Positions 1-7,488 of a stretch of 34,448 nt of DNA are shown here, in pieces. Numbering within the stretch: the stretch's first letter is position 1; the number at the start of each line of letters is the position of its first letter. The position numbers and the translations under genes are program-made. The notes below the pieces were generated by a model. It was not told the DNA's origin, ran no database searches, and was given only the letters and a program-made list of their open reading frames with translations. Source of the DNA: an uncultured Ruminococcus sp. (GTDB lineage Bacteria; Bacillota; Clostridia; Oscillospirales; CAG-272); contig CACZZA010000044.1 in NCBI GenBank assembly GCA_902785485.1, positions 1 to 34,448 on the forward strand. The letters run 5' to 3'.

Positions 1-213
1 AAAACATCTCGGAAATACACAAAGTATTCCCTTCACTGTTTTCTTCGGCTGAACAGCTCTCTGCTCCGTCAAAACTCTTCGACCCGAAAGCGATGGATTT
101 TCGAGTCGTTTTTGGTGCGGAGGACGCCGCCTTACAAGCGTTTGGCAAGGACGACAAGCCGAAAGCAGCCGAAAAGACGCGCTTTCAGGCGTGTTCAAAT
201 TCGCGCCGCCTGC
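1..213. other. Non-coding left edge with a hairpin
   Basis: I see no credible gene here. One plus frame stays open through this stretch and on to base 768, but its translation is arginine- and glutamate-rich and lies antisense to a convincing membrane protein, so I treat it as a shadow. Bases 80-108 can fold into a hairpin (CGAC/GTCG, one mismatch, CGAAA/TTTCG) followed by five T on the plus strand, which could end a transcript entering from the left. A weaker hairpin at about 177-192, followed by CTTTTC on the minus strand, could end the minus-strand operon. Confidence 0.5.
80..113 (+). terminator. Possible intrinsic terminator
   Basis: CGAC pairs with GTCG and CGAAA with TTTCG around an eight- to nine-base loop, with one internal mismatch. 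A run of five T follows on the plus strand. It would stop a plus-strand transcript from a gene left of the window. The stem is only nine pairs, so the call is tentative. Confidence 0.35.
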
Positions 214-816
214 CTACAGCTCGAATTTTTCGAGTCCGGCTTTGTCGAGCGAGCGTACCGAGATGAGCAGCAGGAGCTGACCGAATACGTTTACGCCCTC
301 GCCGATCCAGTTCATCCCGGGATCGGAAAAGTCGCGCGACGAGAGGTACCCCATACCAAGCATCGCCGCGAGGTAGACGATAAGCAGTACGCCGGCGAGA
401 CGTTTTTTCATCCTGAACGCGAGGACGCAAAGCGAGATCGAAAATCCCGCCGTGCCGAGGATGAGGAGCGCGACGAACGGCATTTTGCTCGTGAACGGGA
501 CCGCGGCGAACGCCGCCTTTTCTTTTTGACTGAAAAGGAGCATCGAGCAAAGTCCGAGCGCCGCCATCATAAAACCGGTCGTCTGCATCGGGAAGAACGC
601 GTCGTTGAGAACGGTGTATTCGCATATATCGAACGCGACAAGCAGTTTATACAGAGCTTTCAGCGTTCCCGCGATGAATATTACTATCATTCCTCCCGAG
701 GCGAGCGCGAACGCGCCCTTCGACGCCATGTGGTAGATACCGCGCATGATGATCAGCGACGAGAGTAAGAACAGTATCACCGGGATGAGATCGAACAGGG
801 CCATCGGGACGCTCAT
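214..816 (-). CDS. Multi-pass membrane protein, unknown function
   Basis: This is a 200-residue protein I do not recognise. Hydrophobicity suggests about six membrane segments: near residues 7-25, 38-56, 78-97, 107-130, 137-155 and 172-188. It has no obvious catalytic motif. The ATG overlaps the stop of the upstream DUF1295-like gene by four bases (ATGA), and GGAGG sits seven bases before the start, so translation is probably coupled and the start is secure. It is the last gene of the seven-gene minus-strand run. Being last in a run with three redox-type genes hints at a membrane partner for them, but that is only inference. Confidence 0.75.
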   Translation of the reverse strand: MSVPMALFDLIPVILFLLSSLIIMRGIYHMASKGAFALASGGMIVIFIAGTLKALYKLLVAFDICEYTVLNDAFFPMQTTGFMMAALGLCSMLLFSQKEKAAFAAVPFTSKMPFVALLILGTAGFSISLCVLAFRMKKRLAGVLLIVYLAAMLGMGYLSSRDFSDPGMNWIGEGVNVFGQLLLLISVRSLDKAGLEKFEL

Positions 817-1604
817 TTTTTGTCCTCCGTATCCTTCGTCAGACGGTAGAGCGGGATGAGAGGCAGAATAACGGGAGTTTTTCTGACGTACTCGCGGTAG
901 CTTTCGTCGTTTCCGTATCTCTTCATCTGGCGGCCCTCAAGCCTTTTCGCGCCGTCGAGCATGATGTAGACGATCGCGACAAAGCTGAATATCGCGGCGA
1001 ACCACTGGAAAAATCCGGTGTAGGTCGAAAGACCTCCGATGAAAACGCCGGTCCACATGACTATCTCTCCGAAATAGTTAGGGCAGCGCACCATACGGTA
1101 GAGACCCTTCGTGGCGGGTTTGTCGGGAGCGGCCTTTTTCTGCGCGTTCTTTTGCAGGTCGGCGAGCATTTCGATAACGACTCCGACAAGGGACACGCAC
1201 ACTCCGACGAGGGGAAGGACGAGATCCGAGGATTTGTTGTAAAGCCGCGAGAAGGCGGGGCTGACCTGGAGGACGTAAAGCGCACCGACCGCGATCCACA
1301 TCGTGATCATAACGAAGATCGGCAGCTTTTTCGCGTATTCGCCTTCCATATTTTTCTTATAGCTGCCGCTCTTTATCTCGCGGTAGAGCAGAAAGCCGGA
1401 AAGTCTCGCTCCGTAGAGGATGAAGACGATGCACAAAAGGACCGTTACGAGGGAAAGCTCCGACGCGAACATGATCATCAGAGCGACGCCGAGCGCGGCT
1501 ATCGCGAAGCCGTAGCCGACCGACAGGAACCAGACGTATTTTTTGAAGCCGACGGAGCAGGCGGCGAGCGCCACTCCGAACAGTATCGCAAGGAGAGGCC
1601 ACAT
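813..1604 (-). CDS. DUF1295 / 5-alpha-reductase-like membrane protein
   Basis: This 263-residue polytopic membrane protein ends in the family signature: a CPNYFGE box near residue 178, followed by a tryptophan and, near residue 240, a YREYVRKTP box. Both match the DUF1295 branch of the steroid 5-alpha-reductase/isoprenylcysteine methyltransferase fold. Members reduce enone lipids with NADPH or methylate isoprenyl cysteines; the actual substrate cannot be read from sequence. The N-terminal half carries several membrane spans. The ribosome site AGGAGAG lies inside the end of the upstream NmrA-like gene, only four bases away. Its neighbours (NmrA-like NAD(P)-binding protein, flavin-reductase-like protein) fit a small redox pathway on a lipid or steroid-like compound. 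Confidence 0.8.
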   Translation of the reverse strand: MWPLLAILFGVALAACSVGFKKYVWFLSVGYGFAIAALGVALMIMFASELSLVTVLLCIVFILYGARLSGFLLYREIKSGSYKKNMEGEYAKKLPIFVMITMWIAVGALYVLQVSPAFSRLYNKSSDLVLPLVGVCVSLVGVVIEMLADLQKNAQKKAAPDKPATKGLYRMVRCPNYFGEIVMWTGVFIGGLSTYTGFFQWFAAIFSFVAIVYIMLDGAKRLEGRQMKRYGNDESYREYVRKTPVILPLIPLYRLTKDTEDKK

Positions 1605-1608
1605 AGTC

Positions 1609-2469
1609 TTACTCTCCTATCTTTCCGTGTTCTTTGATGTACTCTTTGAAGCTGAGCTTGCCGTATTTTACGGATGCGACCATTGACTCGGTCAGAGTCC
1701 ATTTCGAGAAGCGGATGAGTCCGTCTTTTCCGGTCTTTTTCAGTTTGTTCACGAAGATTATCAGATCGAACACTTTGGGAGAAGTGCGTTTGATGACGGG
1801 CGTTTTGCCGTTGACCTCGAACATCATTTTCGCGATCTCTTCGTAAGTATAAGTTTCGGTGCCGCCGATGTCGTAGGTCTTGTTCTCGTCGTTCATGTGC
1901 TCGACCATGAAGTCTGCGAGGTCGGATGTGTCGATGACGTTGCACGATACGTCTTCTTTACCGAGCAGGGTGACCGAGCCTTTTTCGATCATGGGCTTGA
2001 ACACCTTGACGATGTCGTAGAAATATCCGGTCGGACGGAAGATAGTATAGGTGATGCCGCTCGCCTTGAGCTCTTTTTCGAGCATCGCTTTCGAGTCGAG
2101 CATCGGGATCTTTTTCGCTCTCGGGTCGTCCGCCTTGAGGACCGAAACGTATGCGAAGTTTTTGACTCCGGCGCTCTTCGCCTCGTTGAGCAGATTGAGA
2201 TTGCCCTGATAGTCGATGTCGTAGTTCGTGACGCCGACTCCGCCTATGGTGAGACCGACGGTCGTGACTACGGTGTCAACTCCGTCGCAAAGTCCTTTGA
2301 GGGACTCGGGTTTGGTCACGTCGACCTGTTTTTTGATATATTTTCCTTCGATCTCTTCAATATCGCGCACCACCATATCAATAGCAGTGACGTCGTGTCC
2401 CGCGCGAACGAGCGATCTCAGAACGTCAGATCCGAGTTTGCCGAACGCGCCCGCAAGTAATACTTTCAT
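1609..2469 (-). CDS. NmrA-like/atypical SDR NAD(P)-binding protein
   Basis: This 286-residue protein starts with a Rossmann nucleotide-binding motif, GAFGKLG (residues 7-13), followed by the usual beta-alpha-beta pattern. It then shows the features of atypical short-chain dehydrogenases of the NmrA/NAD-dependent epimerase type: DTVVTTVG, a YVSVLKADD segment and a TIFRPTGYFYD segment. The classic YxxxK pair is not obvious, which is common in the atypical group, so it may be a reductase, an epimerase or a sensor. The ATG has GAGAGGGG about nine bases upstream and lies 18 bases after the flavin-reductase-like gene. The C-terminal part (SKWTLTESMVASVKYGKLSF) resembles the tail seen in membrane-lipid-associated relatives, but no membrane span is clear. 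Confidence 0.8.
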   Translation of the reverse strand: MKVLLAGAFGKLGSDVLRSLVRAGHDVTAIDMVVRDIEEIEGKYIKKQVDVTKPESLKGLCDGVDTVVTTVGLTIGGVGVTNYDIDYQGNLNLLNEAKSAGVKNFAYVSVLKADDPRAKKIPMLDSKAMLEKELKASGITYTIFRPTGYFYDIVKVFKPMIEKGSVTLLGKEDVSCNVIDTSDLADFMVEHMNDENKTYDIGGTETYTYEEIAKMMFEVNGKTPVIKRTSPKVFDLIIFVNKLKKTGKDGLIRFSKWTLTESMVASVKYGKLSFKEYIKEHGKIGE

Positions 2470-2487
2470 TATTCCATACCCCTCTCA

Positions 2488-3423
2488 TTATTTCTTTTTT
2501 TCTTTGCTGCGTTTGTCGTTTATGATCTTCATTTCCGCAGAGGTGATCGTCGTGACGCCGTTTTCCTTTGCCCACGAGACGCATCCGCGAAGCACGGTGG
2601 GCAGGAAGATGCGCGGAACGTTGACGATCATTTCCAGCGCGTCGTCGGTGAATTTGATTTCCGGATCGATCCTGTCCGCGGCGTAGCGCACCGACTGGAG
2701 AGTCGTTTTGCGGACCGGAAGAAGCTCGGTTATCATACGGCGGGCGCGGTGATACCAGAAATTCTTGGAATCGCGGTAGCCGTAGTCGACGGGAAGGGGC
2801 GGGAAATCGCCTTTTTTGACGCCGTTGACGATGGCGTTGTAGTATTTTTCCTTCATCATGATCTTGTCGACCTTGAGGATGAAGTGCGCTCCGTAGGGAG
2901 ACGTGATGCCGTTGAAGTCGTGGTACTTCGGCAGAGTGTAGTGATCCTCTCCCTCGGGCATGGGACCGTCGTTCTCCGCGCCGTCAAGCGTGTCGACCCA
3001 CGTGCATTCGATGACCTGCACCGACTCTCCGACGATCTTGGGATACTTTCCGTCCGGATCTTCCTTCGCGCGGAGTCCGTCTTCGAGCGTCAGACCGAAG
3101 CCTTTCATCTTCTCCGAAGTGGTGTCGCCGGGCCAGCTGAGGCGTACCGCCTCTTTGAAATATTTTTTGCCGTCGGGGAAAAAGTTGATGGCGCATTTTT
3201 TGCGCTTGATGATGTTCTGCGCGGTGTTCGACGAATTTCTGCAGGACAGGAGCATCGCGTAGTAGTCCTTGCCCGCCACGTAGTACGGCTGTACAAGCGA
3301 GTATGGACCGCAGTTGGTCTCGCCGTTGTCCGCTATGGTGCTTATAAGCACCGCAGGCATCGGAAAGAACAGCGACGTCTGGTAAAAGTTGTCGACTATG
3401 CGCAGATCCTTGAAGTCAGACAT
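2488..3423 (-). CDS. Flavin reductase-like protein with PCP_red-like C-terminus
   Basis: Residues 1-210 look like an FMN-binding split-barrel flavin reductase: an N-terminal PMPAVLIST strand, then NCGPYSLVQPYYVAG and a CRNSSNTAQNI segment that would line the flavin phosphate site. At 311 residues it is about 100 longer than the usual family. The extra tail, near residues 255-300 (FTDDALEMIVNVPRIFLPTV and on), resembles the small helical PCP_red domain found at the end of the light-independent protochlorophyllide reductase B subunit and some other redox proteins. That match is from memory of the pattern, not a search. AGGAGG lies seven bases before the ATG. It sits 40 bases downstream of the metallo-hydrolase gene and just before the NmrA-like gene. 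Confidence 0.75.
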   Translation of the reverse strand: MSDFKDLRIVDNFYQTSLFFPMPAVLISTIADNGETNCGPYSLVQPYYVAGKDYYAMLLSCRNSSNTAQNIIKRKKCAINFFPDGKKYFKEAVRLSWPGDTTSEKMKGFGLTLEDGLRAKEDPDGKYPKIVGESVQVIECTWVDTLDGAENDGPMPEGEDHYTLPKYHDFNGITSPYGAHFILKVDKIMMKEKYYNAIVNGVKKGDFPPLPVDYGYRDSKNFWYHRARRMITELLPVRKTTLQSVRYAADRIDPEIKFTDDALEMIVNVPRIFLPTVLRGCVSWAKENGVTTITSAEMKIINDKRSKEKKK

Positions 3424-3463
3424 GTCAAAGTCCTCCTTGATGATTTTATAAAATGATCTTGCT

Positions 3464-4237
3464 CTAAATAAGGTAGGTAGGGGAATATCTGTCAGCCACG
3501 TTCAAGGAAACGCCGCGTCCCGCGAGCGCTCTCGACGACACGTTGAAAGCGATCTCCGGAGTGTTGTTTTCTTCGCTCAGGTGCGCCAGCAGGAACGAGC
3601 CGGTTCCTCTCTCCGCCAGAAAGAGCGCGAGAGCGGCGCAATCGTAGTTTGATAAGTGCCCTTTTTCGGACATGATCCTCTGCTTGAGGGACGGAGGATA
3701 GGGCCCGTTCAACAGCATTTTTTCGTCGTAATTCGATTCGAGGACGACCTTTCTGCACCCGAGCAGATGATCGACCGCCTCCCTGTCGACGTATCCGAGG
3801 TCGGTCGCAAACCCGAACGAGTCGCTTTCCGACTCGATCCTGTATCCCACGCAGGCGGCGGAATCGTGAGGCGAGTAAAACGAGGCGATATGGAGCGAGC
3901 CTATATCAAGCTCGTATCCGAGCGTATGTACGTTGAAAGAGGAGGTGTCGCACTTGTATTTCCGCGCGTATTCGGTACAGCTCGCGTCGACGATATGTAC
4001 GGGAGTCCCGATCTTGCGCGAAAGCACGTCGAGACCTTTGACGTGGTCTATATGCTCGTGCGTGACGAGTACCGCTGAGATGTTTTTTATATCGGTGCCT
4101 ATCTCTCCAAGGGAGGCGCAGAGGCGCTTGCACGATATGCCGGCGTCTATGAGTATTTCCGTCTCCCCGCATCTTACGTAGGTCGCGTTGCCGCTCGACC
4201 CGGACGCCAGGGAGACGACGTTTATTTTGTTATCCAT
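3464..4237 (-). CDS. yycJ: MBL-fold metallo-hydrolase, YycJ/WalJ family
   Basis: The protein is 257 residues, the family's normal length. It opens with the family hallmark SLASGSSGNATYV (residues 9-21) and carries the metal-binding THEHIDH motif (HxHxDH at residues 60-65), then SPHDS and a late LAHLSEENN segment supplying further ligands. YycJ/WalJ proteins are metal-dependent nuclease-like hydrolases; in Bacillus the gene lies in the walRK operon and has been linked to mismatch repair. Neither walRK nor mutSL is nearby here. There are only three bases between this start and the preceding stop and no good ribosome site, so it probably depends on translation from the upstream gene. Confidence 0.9.
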   Translation of the reverse strand: MDNKINVVSLASGSSGNATYVRCGETEILIDAGISCKRLCASLGEIGTDIKNISAVLVTHEHIDHVKGLDVLSRKIGTPVHIVDASCTEYARKYKCDTSSFNVHTLGYELDIGSLHIASFYSPHDSAACVGYRIESESDSFGFATDLGYVDREAVDHLLGCRKVVLESNYDEKMLLNGPYPPSLKQRIMSEKGHLSNYDCAALALFLAERGTGSFLLAHLSEENNTPEIAFNVSSRALAGRGVSLNVADRYSPTYLI

Positions 4238-4240
4238 GTT

Positions 4241-4657
4241 TCAAAAATAGAATACGTTTATCACGTCGACGAGCAGCGTAATGACGAACGGAAGCAGGAA
4301 AACAAGCACTTTTTTCGCCTTTTCCCTGTCGCGCAGACGCATTTCGATAAACTCCTCTTTTTCCTCTCTGCTCATCGTGTCGGGCAGGTCGCTTTCGGTC
4401 GGGACGTCGCGCGACACGCCCTTATTGAATATCACGTACAGCGAGCCGAGCAGAGTTATCGCGCCGATATAGACGAAGAAAGTTATCTTCTGTATCAGCA
4501 GTATCCCGTATATCTCGGCGACCTTCATCAAGGTAAAATAGACCGAGAAGATCACGAAGAACGATATGAGGAGCTTTATCACGAGCTTTTTGTCGACTTT
4601 TTTCTTTTCTTTGACGGCGGGCACGTTTTCCCGCGCGGCTTTCTTTTTGTTTTTCAT
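4241..4657 (-). CDS. Small membrane protein, unknown function
   Basis: I do not recognise this 138-residue protein. A very basic N-terminus of about 27 residues precedes two membrane segments (about residues 28-48 and 54-76). A charged soluble stretch with SREEKEEFIEMRLRDREKAK follows, and a third membrane segment closes the protein. I chose the ATG at 4657, which overlaps the galactokinase stop as TGATG. A GTG one codon upstream is equally possible. No strong ribosome site precedes either, so re-initiation after the kinase gene is likely. It lies between a sugar kinase and a metallo-hydrolase, which does not reveal its role. Confidence 0.7.
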   Translation of the reverse strand: MKNKKKAARENVPAVKEKKKVDKKLVIKLLISFFVIFSVYFTLMKVAEIYGILLIQKITFFVYIGAITLLGSLYVIFNKGVSRDVPTESDLPDTMSREEKEEFIEMRLRDREKAKKVLVFLLPFVITLLVDVINVFYF

Positions 4658-5934
4658 CACGCGAGCTTTGCCGCGCCTTCTTTGCGGACGCGAAGCGGTA
4701 TGCAGGAGCCTTCGCCGAACACCTTTTCGATCTCGGTCTTATACTCCGCCGCCATGTCGTGAGGTACGAACGCCTGGATCGTTCCGGCAAATCCGCCGCC
4801 GTGGACTCTCCACGCCGCGCGCTTGCCCTTGAGCAGGTTTTCCGACAGAGCGAGCGCGAGCGAAAGTCCCTGCTCCTCCACGTTTTTTGTCGTGTAGACG
4901 TTCTGCAGATAGCGGAACGACGAGTTGCCCGACTCGATGACGAGCGAAAGGAAAGCGTCGAGGTCGTCGCGCCCGAGTGCCGCTCTCATTTCTTCCACGC
5001 GGCGGTTCTCGTTGAAGAAGTGTATCGCGCGAAGGATAGCTCTGTCGCCCGCTTTCTCGCGGAGCATCGATGCGTTTTTGATAAGTTCTTCGTAACTGCA
5101 CTCGCGCAGGACTTCTTTGCCGAGGAGGGACGCTATCTTTTTCATTTCTTTGGGAACGGAGGAATAGTCTTCGTTCAGGTCGGCGTGGTTGCCGCCGGTG
5201 TTGACGATGAACAGGGTGTATCCGTATTTGTTGAGGTCAAAGTCGAGCTTTTCGATGACGGGATCCTTCGTCGACTCGAAGTCGATGTAGATAAATCCGC
5301 CGACGGCGCACGCCATCTGATCCATAAGTCCCGACGCCTTGCCGAAGAACACGTTTTCGGAGTATTGCGAGATCTTCGCGATCTCGACGTTCGATACCTT
5401 GCCGTCGTTGTAAAGATGGTTGAGGACGTTGCCGACCATCACCTCGAACGCCGCCGAGGAAGAAAGTCCCGAGCCTTTCAGCACGCTGCTCGTAGTATAG
5501 GCGTCAAATCCGCCGATCCTGTATCCGTTTTTGCAGAAGCCGTCGCACATTCCCGCTATCAGCGCGTTCGACGAAAATCTGCGCTCGGGTGCGGGGGTGA
5601 GCTCGTCGAGAGAAACGCGGTTGGGACGGAAGCCTTCGCTGTGGAGATTTATAACGTCGCCGCCCGAGCGTGAAGCGATCGCGATGATGTCGAGGTCAAT
5701 GGAGCCCGCGATGACTTTGCCTCTGTTGTGGTCGGTGTGGTTGCCGGCGATCTCGCTTCTTCCCGAGACCGAGAACAGGGACGCGTCGCGTACTCCGTAG
5801 TCTTTCTCGAACGACCTGACCGCCGAGAGGTATCTTTCGCGTTGATAAGCGACTTTTTCCTCTCCGTAAAGGGCGGCGAACTTCGCGTCGAGTTCGTTTT
5901 TAGATATCATTTCTTTGAGTTTGGTAGTAGTCAT
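4657..5934 (-). CDS. galK: Galactokinase-family GHMP kinase
   Basis: The 425-residue protein has all three GHMP-kinase blocks in order. The first is the sugar-binding signature GRSEIAGNHTDHNRG (residues 58-72). The second is the ATP loop LKGSGLSSSAAFEV near residue 148. The third is the C-terminal HGGGFAGTIQAFV block. Galactokinase makes galactose-1-phosphate from galactose and ATP in the cytoplasm. The signature departs from the classical GRxNxIGEHTDYN form: the Glu of EHTDY is Asn and the Tyr is His, so the exact sugar is uncertain. I prefer the ATG at 5934 (GAGG nine bases upstream) over the TTG at 5949. No galT, galE or sugar transporter is adjacent. It is the first gene after the 5975-6003 promoter. 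Confidence 0.85.
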   Translation of the reverse strand: MTTTKLKEMISKNELDAKFAALYGEEKVAYQRERYLSAVRSFEKDYGVRDASLFSVSGRSEIAGNHTDHNRGKVIAGSIDLDIIAIASRSGGDVINLHSEGFRPNRVSLDELTPAPERRFSSNALIAGMCDGFCKNGYRIGGFDAYTTSSVLKGSGLSSSAAFEVMVGNVLNHLYNDGKVSNVEIAKISQYSENVFFGKASGLMDQMACAVGGFIYIDFESTKDPVIEKLDFDLNKYGYTLFIVNTGGNHADLNEDYSSVPKEMKKIASLLGKEVLRECSYEELIKNASMLREKAGDRAILRAIHFFNENRRVEEMRAALGRDDLDAFLSLVIESGNSSFRYLQNVYTTKNVEEQGLSLALALSENLLKGKRAAWRVHGGGFAGTIQAFVPHDMAAEYKTEIEKVFGEGSCIPLRVRKEGAAKLA

Positions 5935-5974
5935 ATCCTTAAACCTCAAAAGTTTTTTATTATTTTACTTATAT

Positions 5975-6003
5975 AGTATAACATAGCGGCGGCAAAATGT
6001 CAA
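5975..6003 (-). promoter_or_regulatory. Sigma-A promoter of the galK operon
   Basis: On the minus strand a perfect TTGACA (5998-6003) is followed by 17 bases and TATACT (5975-5980). The predicted start near 5968 leaves a leader of about 34 bases to the ATG at 5934. Genes down to base 214 follow with gaps of 40 bases or less, so this may drive all seven. Confidence 0.85.
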
Positions 6004-6052
6004 AAATAATTTTCCCGGCGGCAAAGCGCGACAAAAGCGCCGCAAAACCGGC

Positions 6053-6088
6053 GAAAAAAGAATGACCGTGCGGTTTTCGCACGGTCAT
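6053..6088 (-). terminator. Intrinsic terminator of ackA
   Basis: ATGACCGTGCG (6062-6072) pairs perfectly with CGCACGGTCAT (6078-6088) around a five-base loop. Read on the minus strand, the hairpin is followed by TTCTTTTTT. It lies 15 bases after the ackA stop and isolates ackA from the galK promoter. Confidence 0.9.
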
Positions 6089-6102
6089 CCGGTCACGTAT
6101 TT

Positions 6103-7311
6103 TTATTTTTTGAGTCCGCGGACGATGTTCTCGGTATCGGACGCGATGACAAGCTCTTCGTTCGTCGGGATGAGCATGACTTTGACCTTGGAGTCGGGAG
6201 TCGACAGCTCGACGATGTCGGACTGATGATGCGCTTTCGCGTTCTTTTCGATATCGAGCTTGATGCCGTAGTATTCCATATCGGTGCAGGCGCGTTCACG
6301 AAGCTCGGGGTTGTTCTCACCCATACCGGCGGTGAAGACGACGGCGTCAAGTCCGTTCATCGCGGCGGCGTACGCGCCGATGTACTTCTTGACCTGATAT
6401 GCGAGGCAGGTAGCCGCGATCTCGGCTCTGTGATTGCCCTTCAGGATAGCGGCTTCGATGTCGCGGCTGTCGGACGAAATGCCGGACAGACCGAGGAATC
6501 CGCACTGCTTGTTCATAAAGTCGCTCATCTGGTCGGGATCGAGACCCTCGTGCTTCATGATGAAGGTTACGATGGCGGGGTCGATGTCGCCGCAGCGGGT
6601 GCCCATGATAACGCCCGCGAGGGGAGTGAAGCCCATCGAGGTATCGATGACTTTTCCGCCCTTGACAGCGGAGATGGACGAGCCGTTTCCGATGTGGCAG
6701 GTGACGATCTTGGTCTCTTCAACGGGTTTGTCGAGGAGCTTCAGCATCTCGCCGGTGACGAATCTGTGGCTGGTGCCGTGCGCGCCGTAGCGGCGGATGT
6801 GGTACTTCTCGTACATTTCGTACGGAACTCCGTATATGTAAGCCTTTTCGGGCATCGTCTGATGGAAAGCGGTGTCGAATACGAGTACCTGGGGTTTGCC
6901 CGGCATAGCCTCGAGGCAGCCTTTGATACCCATGATGTGCGCTCCGGTGTGAAGGGGAGCGAGGTCGCGGCAAAGCTCGAGCTTCGCCAGCACTTCGTCG
7001 GTGAGAAGCACGGACTCGGAGAAATATTCTCCGCCGTGGACTATCCTGTGTCCGACCGCCTCGATCTCATCCATCGACTTGATGCAGCCGAGTTCGGGAT
7101 CGGTGAGGTACTGGACTACTATCCTAGTCGCTACCGCGTGGTTGGGCATCGGGATCTCTTTGACGTGCTTCTGACCGTTGATCTTATGCTCGATCTTTCC
7201 GTCGATACCGATCCTTTCGCAGATTCCTTTTGCCAAAACTTTGTCTGTCGCAGTGTCGAAAAGCTGATACTTGAGTGAGGAGCTTCCTGCGTTGACGACG
7301 AGTACGTTCAT
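6103..7311 (-). CDS. ackA: Acetate kinase
   Basis: This 402-residue protein is full length. It shows the acetate kinase signatures in order: NAGSSSLKYQLFD at the N-terminus (residues 7-19), HRIVHGGEYF near residue 88, DTAFHQTMPEKAY near 147, HIGNGSSISAV near 207, and DTSMGFTPLAGVIMGTRCGD near 224. The enzyme interconverts acetyl phosphate plus ADP with acetate plus ATP, the last ATP-yielding step of acetate fermentation. The usual partner pta is not adjacent. GGAGG lies seven bases before the ATG (minus-strand GGAGGTAAAAAATG). The gene stands alone with its own promoter and terminator, divergent from tmcAL. Confidence 0.97.
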   Translation of the reverse strand: MNVLVVNAGSSSLKYQLFDTATDKVLAKGICERIGIDGKIEHKINGQKHVKEIPMPNHAVATRIVVQYLTDPELGCIKSMDEIEAVGHRIVHGGEYFSESVLLTDEVLAKLELCRDLAPLHTGAHIMGIKGCLEAMPGKPQVLVFDTAFHQTMPEKAYIYGVPYEMYEKYHIRRYGAHGTSHRFVTGEMLKLLDKPVEETKIVTCHIGNGSSISAVKGGKVIDTSMGFTPLAGVIMGTRCGDIDPAIVTFIMKHEGLDPDQMSDFMNKQCGFLGLSGISSDSRDIEAAILKGNHRAEIAATCLAYQVKKYIGAYAAAMNGLDAVVFTAGMGENNPELRERACTDMEYYGIKLDIEKNAKAHHQSDIVELSTPDSKVKVMLIPTNEELVIASDTENIVRGLKK

Positions 7312-7363
7312 TTTTTACCTCCAAAATTTATGAAACTCTCTTTTAATTTTTTGCGATATGTGA

Positions 7364-7369
7364 TATACT
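7364..7369 (+). promoter_or_regulatory. Extended -10 promoter candidate for tmcAL
   Basis: TGA directly precedes TATACT (7364-7369), giving the extended -10 form TGnTATACT. The -35 position (about 7341-7346, TTTTAA) is poor, which extended -10 promoters tolerate. The predicted leader to the tmcAL ATG is about 110 bases and runs back across the ackA promoter. Confidence 0.5.
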
Positions 7370-7385
7370 CAAAACGGAGCGGAGA

Positions 7386-7403
7386 GACCGACTCGAGTCA
7401 GTC
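7386..7403. promoter_or_regulatory. Palindrome, possible operator between ackA and tmcAL
   Basis: A perfect ten-base palindrome GACTCGAGTC (7390-7399) extends to an 18-base near-palindrome with a single mismatched pair. It lies almost exactly midway between the two predicted transcription starts (about 7376 plus and 7414 minus), so a bound dimer could block both. No regulator gene is nearby, and the role is inferred. Confidence 0.35.
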
Positions 7404-7420
7404 CCGTTATCAATCATTTC

Positions 7421-7449
7421 ATTTTAACTTAAATAAAAGCAAAATGCAA
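7421..7449 (-). promoter_or_regulatory. Sigma-A promoter candidate for ackA
   Basis: On the minus strand TTGCAT (7444-7449) is followed by 17 bases and TAAAAT (7421-7426). A second overlapping set begins with TTGAAA a few bases upstream. The leader to the ackA ATG would be about 100 bases. Confidence 0.55.
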
Positions 7450-7488
7450 TAGGATTTTCAATATTTTTCCATTATTACGGAGTCTTTT

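Noticed and set aside
112..768. A 218-codon plus-strand open frame
   Set aside because: It is Arg/Glu-rich and lies opposite a membrane protein that has a good ribosome site and coupling to its neighbour.
4759..7278. Long plus-strand open frames at 4759-5673 and 6226-7278
   Set aside because: They lie antisense to galactokinase and acetate kinase, both certain, and have no domain or ribosome site of note.
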